6,279 nt of DNA from Gammaproteobacteria bacterium (GTDB lineage Bacteria; Pseudomonadota; Gammaproteobacteria; HK1). The DNA lies in assembly GCA_020444775.1 (NCBI GenBank), contig JAGRHX010000424.1:1-6279 (forward strand). Direction: 5' to 3'. Positions 1-6,157 of the stretch are shown here, one piece after another. A program made the position numbers and the translations under genes. Every line of letters begins with the position of its first letter. Positions within the stretch are counted from its first letter, which is position 1. The notes below the pieces were generated by a model that saw only the letters and a list, made by a program, of their open reading frames with translations, searched no databases and was not told where the DNA came from.

Positions 1-821
1 TGACGGTGGTCGAGCTGCTCGACCGACTGATGCCGGGCGCCGATCGAGATATCGTGCGGCCGCTGCAAAAGCGTCTGGAAAAACAGTACGAGGCGATCCA
101 TCTGGGCATCAAGGTGACGGCAGTCACGCCCGAGTCGGACGGCTTGCGCGTCGAGTTCGAAGGACGCAACGCCCCCGAAGCCGCGACCTTCGATCGAGTG
201 CTGGTCGCGGTCGGTCGCACGCCCAACGGCAAGCGGATCGGCGCCGAGGCGGCCGGTATCGAGGTCGACGAGCGCGGCTACATCAAGGTCGATCGCCAAC
301 AGCGCACCAACGTCTCGCACATCTTCGCGATCGGCGATGTGACCGGTCAGCCCATGCTCGCCCACAAGGCCACCCACGAGGGCAAGGTGGCGGCCGAGGT
401 CATCGCCGGACACAAGGCCGGTTTCGATGCGATGTGCATTCCGTCGGTAGCCTACACGGATCCCGAGGTCGCCTGGGTGGGTCTGACCGAGGAGGAGGCG
501 GCGAGCCAGGCGGTGGAGATCGACAAGAGCAGCTTCCCCTGGGCCGCGAGCGGACGCTCCCTCGGCATGGGCCGCAGCGAGGGCCTCACCAAGCTCATCT
601 TCGACCGCGATAGCGGACGCCTGCTCGGCGCCGGGATCGTCGGTCCGCATGCCGGCGATCTGATCTCGGAGGCCGCGCTGGCCATCGAGATGGGTGCGGA
701 TGCCCAGGATCTCGCGTTGACCATCCACCCGCATCCGACCCTGTCCGAGACCATCAACTTCGCGGCCGAGGTGGCGGAAGGCACCATCACCGATCTGTAT
801 CTGCCCAAACGCCGCAAGTAG
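1..821 (+). CDS. lpdA: Dihydrolipoyl dehydrogenase (E3), C-terminal part; 5' end outside the window
   Basis: This is the flavoprotein that reoxidises dihydrolipoyl groups of pyruvate and 2-oxoglutarate dehydrogenase complexes and passes electrons to NAD+, in the cytoplasm. The visible part is 272 residues; the first full codon is at base 3. By comparison with the roughly 475-residue E. coli enzyme, about 200 N-terminal residues are missing, including the FAD GxGxxG motif and the redox disulfide; any extra N-terminal lipoyl domain would also lie outside. Visible are the rest of the NAD domain (VLVAVGRTPNG), the FAD-contacting IFAIGDVTGQPMLAHKA segment (GD at 333-338), and the dimerisation domain with IPSVAYTDPEVAWVGLTEEEA. 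The catalytic pair is in HPHPTLSE: His at 732-734 and Glu at 747-749. The C-terminus ITDLYLPKRRK matches the family end, so the 3' end is intact. No terminator is seen before the next gene. The family call is firm; which dehydrogenase complex it serves cannot be seen here. Confidence 0.97.
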   Translation, partial: TVVELLDRLMPGADRDIVRPLQKRLEKQYEAIHLGIKVTAVTPESDGLRVEFEGRNAPEAATFDRVLVAVGRTPNGKRIGAEAAGIEVDERGYIKVDRQQRTNVSHIFAIGDVTGQPMLAHKATHEGKVAAEVIAGHKAGFDAMCIPSVAYTDPEVAWVGLTEEEAASQAVEIDKSSFPWAASGRSLGMGRSEGLTKLIFDRDSGRLLGAGIVGPHAGDLISEAALAIEMGADAQDLALTIHPHPTLSETINFAAEVAEGTITDLYLPKRRK

Positions 822-874
822 CCACGCCGAGCCCCACACTGACAACGACCGCGACCGCACCGGAGCACCCCTTG

Positions 875-1672
875 ATGGCATCGGGTATGAGCCGCTTGCA
901 CTACGAGGCGATGGGCGAAGGTCCAGCGCTATTGATGCTGCACGGGCTGTTCGGCTCGGGTACGAACTGGCGCAGCATCGCGCGCCGACTGCTGCCCGGT
1001 CGACGGATAGTGCTGGTGGACGCCCGCAACCACGGACGTTCACCCCACGCTGCCGACATGAGCTATGCCCAGATGGCCGATGACGTGCTCGCGCTCATGG
1101 ACGACCTGGATCTGCCACAGGCTACGCTGCTCGGTCACAGCATGGGCGGCAAGACCGCGATGACCCTGGCCTTGCGTCATCCCGAGCGTGTGCAACGACT
1201 GATCGTCGCCGACATCGCGCCGGTTCGCTATCGCGACCACGATCACATGCCGCTCATCGAGGCGATGCGCGCGCTACCGCTCACATCGCTACGCAATCGC
1301 GCCGAGGCCGACGAGCTGCTGTCGGCGAGCGTTGCCGACCGCTCGCTACGTGCCTTCCTGCTCCACAATCTGGAGTCACGGCCCGATAGCACGGGCGGCT
1401 ACCGCTGGCGGATCAATCTGGACGCGATCGAAGCCGGTCTGGCTGATCTGTTCGACTTCGAAGGCATGCTGGACGGACGCTATGACGGACCGGTGCTGTT
1501 CGTGCGTGGCGGTCATTCAACCTATGTCAGCGATGAGGACTTCGCGCAAGCGCGGCGCTGGTTTCCGCATGCCGTGCTGCGCACCGTGGACGGCGCGGGC
1601 CATTGGCTGCATGCAGAACAGCCGGAGGCCTTCACCAACATCGTCAACGCGTTCATGGAACAGCCCGGATGA
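875..1672 (+). CDS. Alpha/beta-hydrolase of the YbfF / ABHD11 family
   Basis: A cytoplasmic serine hydrolase of 265 residues, the usual family length. Motifs in order: HGLFGS (23-28, oxyanion-hole loop), DARNHGRSP (49-57), the nucleophile elbow GHSMGGKTAM with Ser89, ADIAPV with Asp113, WRINLDAI (178-185), and GAGHWLHAEQP with His243. Ser89 and Asp113 fall at the same numbers as in E. coli YbfF, an acyl-ester/acyl-CoA esterase, and GHSMGGKTAM and WR-NLDA resemble human ABHD11. The start is ATG 875: CGGAG at 861-865 stands 9 bases upstream. TTG 872 and ATG 887 are less likely. It lies 53 bases after lpdA with no promoter or terminator seen, so cotranscription is probable. Its stop overlaps the next start. 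The natural substrate is unknown; a role in lipoyl or acyl-thioester upkeep is inferred from family and neighbour only. The alternative, a generic esterase, cannot be excluded. Confidence 0.92.
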   Translation: MASGMSRLHYEAMGEGPALLMLHGLFGSGTNWRSIARRLLPGRRIVLVDARNHGRSPHAADMSYAQMADDVLALMDDLDLPQATLLGHSMGGKTAMTLALRHPERVQRLIVADIAPVRYRDHDHMPLIEAMRALPLTSLRNRAEADELLSASVADRSLRAFLLHNLESRPDSTGGYRWRINLDAIEAGLADLFDFEGMLDGRYDGPVLFVRGGHSTYVSDEDFAQARRWFPHAVLRTVDGAGHWLHAEQPEAFTNIVNAFMEQPG

Positions 1673-2739
1673 GTAAGGACTCGCGACCTGCACGTGCGGG
1701 TCACAGGCCGAGACCGTTCGTCGCCCGGTTCGCCACGCTCATCATGCCGATCATCGCCCTGCTTCATGCCACCGCGGCCGCGCCGCTTCTGGCCGCGGGG
1801 ACGGACACCGGCAGCGGCCGGTCCATCGCTCGTCCGGTGGACTTCTGGGCCGAACACGAGGACGACGAAGCCTTCATGGGCGTGCGCTTGCACGGCGCCA
1901 TCAAGATCAACCCGGTGGAGATCGACGGGCTGCGCGTTGCCGGCCTCTCGGCGCTGGCCTATGACGAGGACGAGGACATCCTCTATGCGGCCTCCGACCG
2001 CGGCGTGCTGTTCCATTTCCGGCCGCTTGTTCGCGATGGTCATCTACGCGACCTGGTCGGACTCGCAGCCTACCGACTGCAGGACCCCGGAGCGCGCGCG
2101 CCCGGCGTCGGCAGCGATGCCGAGGGCATGGAGATCGTCAACGGCCGCAACGGGCAGCGCGGCGACGCTCGTCTGGTGGTGAGCTTCGAGCGGCAGCCGC
2201 GGGTGCTGCTGTTCACACCCCAGGGCCGCGTCGACGGACGACTGGTACTGCCGCCCGGGTTGGACAGGAATCGATATTTCCGCAATCGCAACGCCGGCAT
2301 CGAGTCCATAACCTTGCATCCGCGCCATGGTTGGCTGGCCGCACCGGAGAAAGCAAAATCGGCCGAAGGTGCGCAGATCGTCCCGCTGCGTACCCTGGAC
2401 GGACGGAACAGCTGGCCGTACCGTCTGGCGGATGAGCCGAACGCCGCGCTGGTCGCCTTGGAAGCCTGGCCCGATGGGCGATTGCTGGCCCTGGAGCGGG
2501 CCTACGGGCCGTTGTACCTGCCGATCGTCAACACCCTGCGGCTGGTCCGGCTGGCCGAGACCAACGGCGCCGCGCCGAGTATCGAGACGGTCGCGCGATT
2601 CGATTCCTCACGCGGCTGGCTGGCCGATAACTTCGAGGGCCTGACCCGTTACAAGGCTCAGGACTTCTTCATCGTCAGCGATGACAACGAGAACATCCTG
2701 CAGGCCAATCTGCTGGTGTATCTGGAGCTCCTGCGTTGA
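1669..2739 (+). CDS. Exported phytase-like esterase-family protein (PF13449 type)
   Basis: A 356-residue protein probably secreted to the periplasm. The N-terminus has a basic stretch (K3, R6, R9, R13, R15, R20), a hydrophobic segment at about 21-43 ([12 protein letters not shown]...), and a plausible signal-peptidase site near LAA|GT at 43/44; there is no twin-arginine motif. The mature part has the scattered motifs of the 'esterase-like activity of phytase' family: [21 protein letters not shown] (92-112), SDAEGMEI (149-156), [11 protein letters not shown] (208-218), DNFEGLTRY (320-328) and FIVSDDNEN (334-342) near the end, consistent with a six-bladed beta-propeller with acidic loops. The substrate is unknown; family members are annotated mostly by similarity. 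The start ATG 1669 is chosen because it forms an ATGA overlap with the preceding stop and gives a clean signal peptide; the frame stays open upstream to 1603 but those codons lie within the hydrolase gene. No strong Shine-Dalgarno is seen, so translation may be coupled to the gene before it. Confidence 0.85.
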   Translation: MSKDSRPARAGHRPRPFVARFATLIMPIIALLHATAAAPLLAAGTDTGSGRSIARPVDFWAEHEDDEAFMGVRLHGAIKINPVEIDGLRVAGLSALAYDEDEDILYAASDRGVLFHFRPLVRDGHLRDLVGLAAYRLQDPGARAPGVGSDAEGMEIVNGRNGQRGDARLVVSFERQPRVLLFTPQGRVDGRLVLPPGLDRNRYFRNRNAGIESITLHPRHGWLAAPEKAKSAEGAQIVPLRTLDGRNSWPYRLADEPNAALVALEAWPDGRLLALERAYGPLYLPIVNTLRLVRLAETNGAAPSIETVARFDSSRGWLADNFEGLTRYKAQDFFIVSDDNENILQANLLVYLELLR

Positions 2740-2742
2740 GCG

Positions 2743-2778
2743 GCCCCGGGTGGCGCTACCCGGATGCGCGCCCGGGGC
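2743..2778 (+). terminator. GC-rich hairpin after the phytase-like gene (possible transcription end)
   Basis: Starting four bases past the TGA, GCCCCGGG (2743-2750) is perfectly complementary to CCCGGGGC (2771-2778). A competing inner stem pairs CCGGGT (2746-2751) with ACCCGG (2758-2763) around a 6-base loop. There is no downstream run of T, so it is not a classical intrinsic terminator. It could protect the mRNA 3' end or assist Rho-dependent ending. In such GC-rich DNA some pairing is expected by chance. Confidence 0.35.
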
Positions 2779-2884
2779 AGGCAACGATGGCATGTCCGGG
2801 CCCGGCACCGGCGGCCGAGCGCGGCACTTCGACCATGGCCCGCGCCAGCCGCGAGCGTGGATTCACAGGCCGGGTGGTCGCTGG

Positions 2885-2936
2885 GATTCAGAATTTGACG
2901 ACTGTCACCGAAATACACTCTGGCGCAGAATAGAGT
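2885..2936 (+). promoter_or_regulatory. Promoter-like patch upstream of the large coiled-coil gene
   Basis: A locally less GC-rich patch contains TTGACG at 2895-2900, a good -35 hexamer. The possible -10 elements are poor: TACACT (2914-2919) is only 13 bases away and TAGAGT (2931-2936) is 30 away. This is therefore suggestive of promoter DNA but not an assignable sigma-70 promoter. It lies 150-200 bases upstream of the next start, which would give a long leader. Confidence 0.22.
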
Positions 2937-2996
2937 GGCTGGTGGAGCCGAAGATACTGCCAGCGCCACGCATACGCCTGCGCGGTCGATGGTCAG

Positions 2997-3009
2997 TGGT
3001 GCAGCACCA
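2997..3009. promoter_or_regulatory. Perfect dyad TGGTGC-A-GCACCA, candidate operator
   Basis: Two 6-base arms are perfectly complementary around a single A, centred about 84 bases upstream of the large gene's ATG. With a one-base loop it is a poor RNA hairpin and fits a dimeric DNA-binding protein better. No specific regulator is recognised. Confidence 0.2.
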
Positions 3010-3072
3010 GGCGACAGCCTGCGCTTGCCCCAAGCTGGGCGACGCGAGCGGGGCGGTTTGGTTCAGGACGAT

Positions 3073-3078
3073 CGGAGG
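3073..3078 (+). promoter_or_regulatory. Ribosome binding site CGGAGG deciding the start of the 967-aa protein
   Basis: CGGAGG is a strong Shine-Dalgarno match with an 8-base spacer to ATG 3087. The last G of this motif is the first base of the in-frame GTG at 3078, so that GTG cannot use it as its own ribosome binding site. This supports ATG 3087 as the true start. Confidence 0.8.
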
Positions 3079-3086
3079 TGATTCAG

Positions 3087-5990
3087 ATGACGGTCAATCC
3101 GGGGGTTGCCGACCAGCCCGATAAGACCCCGAACGCCACCGAAGGACTGCCACCCTCCGTACGCGAGCTCAGCGTCTTCGCCCACCTCCCCGATGCCAAT
3201 CTGGCGCGCATCGCCGCGCGCCTGGAACGGCTCGAATGCGAGCACGACGAGATCGTCATCAACCAGGGTGACGTCGGCGCCCACTACTACATCATCGAGT
3301 CGGGTGAGTGTGAGGTGCTGCGCGAGCATGCGGCCATCGCCGGGCAGGACGATGCCGCCAGGAGCCCAGCTGAAGACGCTGAGGCCGATGCCGAGCCAGA
3401 CGGCATCCTGCTCGCGGTATTGCGTGCCGGTGATGCCTTCGGCGAGGAAGCGCTGGTCTCGGACGCACCCCGCAACGCCACCGTCAGGATGAAGACCGAC
3501 GGGGTCCTGCTGCGCCTGAATCGAACCGATTTCGTCGAGCTGGTGAAAACGCCGCTGGTCCACTACGTGGATCCCACCCGTGCCGAGGATCTGGTCGCGC
3601 TGGGCGCGGTATGGCTGGACGTGCGGTCGCCGGACGCGCACCACGACAATGGCCTCGAGCGCAGCGTGAACATCCCGTTGCTGGAGCTTCGCGAGCGCAT
3701 CGACGAGCTGGATCACGAGAAGACCTACGTCGTCTACTGCGAGAACGCGCAGCCCAGCGCGGCGGCGACCTTCCTGCTCTGTGAACGTGGCTTCGCCGCC
3801 TGCTGTCTGCGTGGTGGTCTGAATGGCCAGCGTCCCGAGACCCGCACCATCGCCTCGGGTCCCAGCGAGCTGGAGGAGCTGGGCGCGGAGCTCATCGAGG
3901 CCAACGAGCAGCTCGAGCAGGCGCTCCAGGACAAGGCGCAGGCCGATGCCGAGCTGGACGTGGAGCTGCTTTCGCTGGAAGCGGACCAGCGTGACGAGCA
4001 CGCCCGCCTGACCGAACGCTTGCGGGCCCTGGAAAGCCAGGCCAAGGGCGCCTCTGACGCATTCGAGACCGCCAAGCGCCGCAAGCTGGAGCTGGAGCGA
4101 CGCATCCGCGAAGGCACCGCCGCGGCCGCGGCGCGTAAACGTCAGGCCCAGGCGCAGTTGGAAAAGCTGCGTCGCGATGCCGAGCTACGCCTCGCCGCGG
4201 AGAAGCAAAGGCTCCAGGCACGCTACAAGGAGGCGGCCGAGCGTCTGCAGGAGCTCGAACGGGAGCGACAGGCAGTCGAGGCCCGTTTCGAGGAGGAACG
4301 TAAGCGTCTGGAGCGCGAGCTCGAGGAGGCGCGAGCCAAGGTCGAGAACGAGGCCAAGTCCGTTCGCGAGGCACTCGAGGGCGATCGCCGCGCGGCCGAG
4401 CAGCGCGCGGTGCAGATCCGCGATGCCGCGACGCGCGCCGAGCGGCAGCTGCGCACCGAGACCGAATCCGCGCTGAAGAACGAGCAGGCCAAGCTGGCGT
4501 CCGAGTTCGCACGCTCGGTGGCAGAGCAGGAGCAGGCGCGACACGATCTGGAACAGGCCGAGGGTGCGCGGCGTACCGCCGAGCGCGAGGTGATCCAGGT
4601 GCAGTCGGCGATTGCCGCCGCCGCCGAGCGACGCCGGGTCGCCGAAGCGGCCGAGCGTGAGGCCGAGCAGGCACGCCGCAGAGCCGAGGAAGCCCGTCTG
4701 CGCGCCGAACGTGAAGCGGCCGAGGCGCGGCTGATCGCGGCCGAGGCACGTCGCCAGCTGGCCGAAGCGACGGCCAAGGTTCGCAGCAGTTTGACCGGCC
4801 GCCCGCCCTCGTCCCCGAGCGACCAGCCACAATCGGCCGTCGCCGCGGCGGTCAGCGCGGCCATCGGCCAGGCGTCGGGCGTGGCCGACACGCCCCCTCA
4901 GGCGAATGCTCAGGCGAATGCTCAGGCGACTGCGCGGAGTTCGGACTCAACGAAGACCTCCAGCACCCAGGCCCACGACGCAGGCAGCAGGGTAGCCACG
5001 TCAGGGCCCGAGGCCGGACCGTCGAGCGAGCCGCCGGTGGCCGCGGTGGACAGCGACTCACCGGCACCGGCCAGTGCGTCCACGGCCCCGCACGGTGAGA
5101 CCAGCGACATCCCTGCAGAGCATGCTGTAGAAGCGGCTGCCGAACAGGAATCCGGCCCGGACGAGCAGACGCCACCGGCGAACGGGGCCGGCAGCGGCCC
5201 GGCTACGCCCACCACTTCGACGACGACGACGCTACCGGCGACGGTTGTAGCCGAGCAGCCCGAGCCCCCCGCCGAAGCAGCCCCGGTGGCCGCCGCGAAC
5301 CCCGGTCCGGTCACCGATGGCGTGGAGGCTGCCCCGGAAGGGACCGGAGCGCTCATCGAGGATCCGGTCGCCGCGGCGCAGACCGCGTCGAGCAGCGACG
5401 CCGCCGTCGCTGCCACGGCCGGCGCGGCCAGACCGGGTCCGGCGGCACCGGGCTCGAAGCCGGCCCGCGGCTCGAACAGCCCGCTAAGCGGTGAAATCTC
5501 CATAGACGATCTGGAAGAGCAGCTGGCAGCCGCACGTCAGGCCGTGGAGGAAGCCATCCAGGAGGAAGAGCGTTTCGCCCGCGAAGAGAAGACCGCGGCG
5601 GTCTCCAGGGCCAAGGAGGAAGAGCTCAGACTGCGCCTGTTCGAAGAGATGGAGAACTGGGTCGAAGAAGAGCGCGAACGTTCGGAGCGCGACCACGAAC
5701 GCTACGTGCGCGAGCTGGAGCGCCTGCAGCAGGCGAAGGAGGCTCGCCGCAAGCAGCAGCGCGATGTCGACGAGGGTCTGATCGCCGATCTGCAGTCGGT
5801 CCTGTCACGCGCGGAATCCGACGAGGATCCGTTCGACGAGTTCATTCGCATGCGCACCATGGCCGAAGAGACCAGCCGTGTGGTGCAGGACGCCAAGGCG
5901 GCCCTGGAAGCGCAACGCGCCGAATCCGAGAAGGCCCTGGCCGAGGCCAACGCGCGACTGGATGAGGCCCGTCAGGCCGACTCGAGCTGA
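3087..5990 (+). CDS. Cyclic-nucleotide-binding / rhodanese / long coiled-coil protein
   Basis: A 967-residue soluble protein with no signal peptide, membrane segment or DNA-binding domain. Domains in order: (a) cNMP-binding domain, about 28-152, with the phosphate-binding cassette FGEEALVSDAPRNATV (118-133; Glu120 and Arg129 are the expected ribose and phosphate contacts) and an acidic insert at about 82-106; (b) rhodanese domain, about 165-247, with WLDVRSP (176-182), NIPLLELRERI (195-205), the active loop around Cys218 (VVYCENAQPS) and LRGG (241-244); (c) a proline-free Glu/Arg/Ala coiled coil, about 260-570; (d) a low-complexity Ala/Pro/Ser/Thr/Glu linker, about 571-800; (e) a second acidic and basic helical coil, about 803-967, with one Pro915. 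All six cysteines lie in the first 240 residues. The start ATG 3087 has CGGAGG (3073-3078) 8 bases upstream; the in-frame GTG 3078 overlaps that site and is rejected. Function unknown: a structural or scaffold protein with a ligand-sensing head is inferred. Domain calls are firm for (a) and (b); coil limits are by eye. Confidence 0.93.
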   Translation: MTVNPGVADQPDKTPNATEGLPPSVRELSVFAHLPDANLARIAARLERLECEHDEIVINQGDVGAHYYIIESGECEVLREHAAIAGQDDAARSPAEDAEADAEPDGILLAVLRAGDAFGEEALVSDAPRNATVRMKTDGVLLRLNRTDFVELVKTPLVHYVDPTRAEDLVALGAVWLDVRSPDAHHDNGLERSVNIPLLELRERIDELDHEKTYVVYCENAQPSAAATFLLCERGFAACCLRGGLNGQRPETRTIASGPSELEELGAELIEANEQLEQALQDKAQADAELDVELLSLEADQRDEHARLTERLRALESQAKGASDAFETAKRRKLELERRIREGTAAAAARKRQAQAQLEKLRRDAELRLAAEKQRLQARYKEAAERLQELERERQAVEARFEEERKRLERELEEARAKVENEAKSVREALEGDRRAAEQRAVQIRDAATRAERQLRTETESALKNEQAKLASEFARSVAEQEQARHDLEQAEGARRTAEREVIQVQSAIAAAAERRRVAEAAEREAEQARRRAEEARLRAEREAAEARLIAAEARRQLAEATAKVRSSLTGRPPSSPSDQPQSAVAAAVSAAIGQASGVADTPPQANAQANAQATARSSDSTKTSSTQAHDAGSRVATSGPEAGPSSEPPVAAVDSDSPAPASASTAPHGETSDIPAEHAVEAAAEQESGPDEQTPPANGAGSGPATPTTSTTTTLPATVVAEQPEPPAEAAPVAAANPGPVTDGVEAAPEGTGALIEDPVAAAQTASSSDAAVAATAGAARPGPAAPGSKPARGSNSPLSGEISIDDLEEQLAAARQAVEEAIQEEERFAREEKTAAVSRAKEEELRLRLFEEMENWVEEERERSERDHERYVRELERLQQAKEARRKQQRDVDEGLIADLQSVLSRAESDEDPFDEFIRMRTMAEETSRVVQDAKAALEAQRAESEKALAEANARLDEARQADSS
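4897..4932 (+). repeat. Three tandem copies of a 12-base unit (CTCAGGCGAATG)
   Basis: Copies run 4897-4908, 4909-4920 and 4921-4932; the third differs by one base (A to C). The unit is a multiple of three and stays in frame, encoding a short Gln-Ala-Asn-Ala type repeat at about residues 605-615, in the low-complexity linker of the large protein. Slipped-strand copying could change the linker length by four residues without breaking the frame. Confidence 0.85.
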
Positions 5991-6023
5991 CATCACTGCC
6001 ACCGCCACGGACGCCACGCCCGG

Positions 6024-6039
6024 CGACGCGGCCGCGACG
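6024..6039. promoter_or_regulatory. GC-rich near-palindrome, weak candidate activator site
   Basis: CGACGCGGCCGCGACG is symmetric at 14 of 16 bases, with a perfect 10-base core (6027-6036). It lies about 95 bases upstream of the start point predicted from the sigma-54 promoter, a usual distance for an enhancer-binding activator. It matches no known activator consensus that I recognise, and palindromes are common in DNA this rich in GC. Confidence 0.15.
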
Positions 6040-6069
6040 TATATCTGACTCGCCATCCGAAGAATCTCG

Positions 6070-6082
6070 CAACTCCTTGATC
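6070..6082. promoter_or_regulatory. Candidate IHF binding site
   Basis: Read on the + strand, CAACTCCTTGATC fits the reverse complement of the IHF consensus (YAANNNNTTGATW) at every defined base except the last. It sits in an AT-rich patch about 18 bases upstream of the -24 element. That is where IHF bends DNA to bring a distant activator to sigma-54 polymerase. The position next to the promoter is stronger evidence than the sequence match alone. Confidence 0.5.
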
Positions 6083-6098
6083 TAGAACATATCCTTAT

Positions 6099-6115
6099 TT
6101 GGCCTGCCGTTTGCT
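6099..6115 (+). promoter_or_regulatory. Sigma-54 (RpoN, -24/-12) promoter of the last gene
   Basis: TTGGCCTGCCGTTTGCT matches the RpoN consensus YTGGCACGRNNNTTGCW at all but three defined bases. The invariant GG (6101-6102) and GC (6113-6114) are spaced by exactly 10 bases. Transcription is predicted to begin near 6126, leaving a leader of about 32 bases before ATG 6158. An IHF-like site lies just upstream. Sigma-54 promoters need an ATP-using enhancer-binding activator, so the gene should be inducible rather than constitutive. The activator is not in the window. Confidence 0.68.
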
Positions 6116-6157
6116 TGGGGTGCTCCAGCCAGGACACTTCGAACAGAGGATTACGGC

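Larger units (their letters stand above)
2740..3086. other. 347-base intergenic region
   Basis: No credible gene is seen here. Short open frames at 2736-2933 (+) and 2681-3124 (+) lack a ribosome binding site and have proline/arginine-rich, family-less products. The region holds a GC hairpin just after the stop (2743-2778), a 10-base palindrome CCGGGCCCGG (2796-2805), a less GC-rich patch around 2885-2936, a 13-base perfect dyad at 2997-3009, and the strong ribosome binding site CGGAGG at 3073-3078. Its length and base composition suggest it separates two transcription units and carries the promoter of the large gene that follows. Confidence 0.6.

Noticed and set aside
2796..2805. CCGGGCCCGG palindrome as an operator
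   Set aside because: A pure G/C 10-base palindrome is readily expected by chance in this base composition and nothing nearby supports it.
2903..2917. TGT...ACA as a NifA-type activator site
   Set aside because: The spacing between TGT and ACA is 9 bases, not the 10 of the known consensus, and no sigma-54 promoter follows in this gap.
3078..3080. GTG as the start of the 967-aa protein
   Set aside because: The GTG overlaps the CGGAGG ribosome binding site that is correctly spaced for ATG 3087.
2681..3124. 147-codon + strand frame crossing the 2740-3086 gap
   Set aside because: It overlaps the ends of both flanking genes out of frame, has no ribosome binding site, and its product resembles no family I know.
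3063..4001. 312-codon open frame on the - strand opposite the cNMP/rhodanese region
   Set aside because: It lies entirely against a gene with recognisable domains, has no ribosome binding site or family resemblance, and long antisense frames are expected in high-GC genes.
3892..4830. 312-codon open frame on the - strand opposite the coiled coil
   Set aside because: The product is a Pro/Arg/Ala-rich translation typical of the reverse strand of Glu/Arg/Ala coiled-coil codons; no motif or start signal supports it.
4922..5503. 193-codon - strand frame with Gly/Ala/Ser-rich, somewhat hydrophobic product
   Set aside because: It mirrors the low-complexity linker of the sense gene; its composition is explained by that alone.
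5991..6060. Intrinsic terminator after the 967-aa gene
   Set aside because: No stem followed by a T run is seen between the stop codon and the promoter region; the only symmetric element (6024-6039) lacks a T tract.
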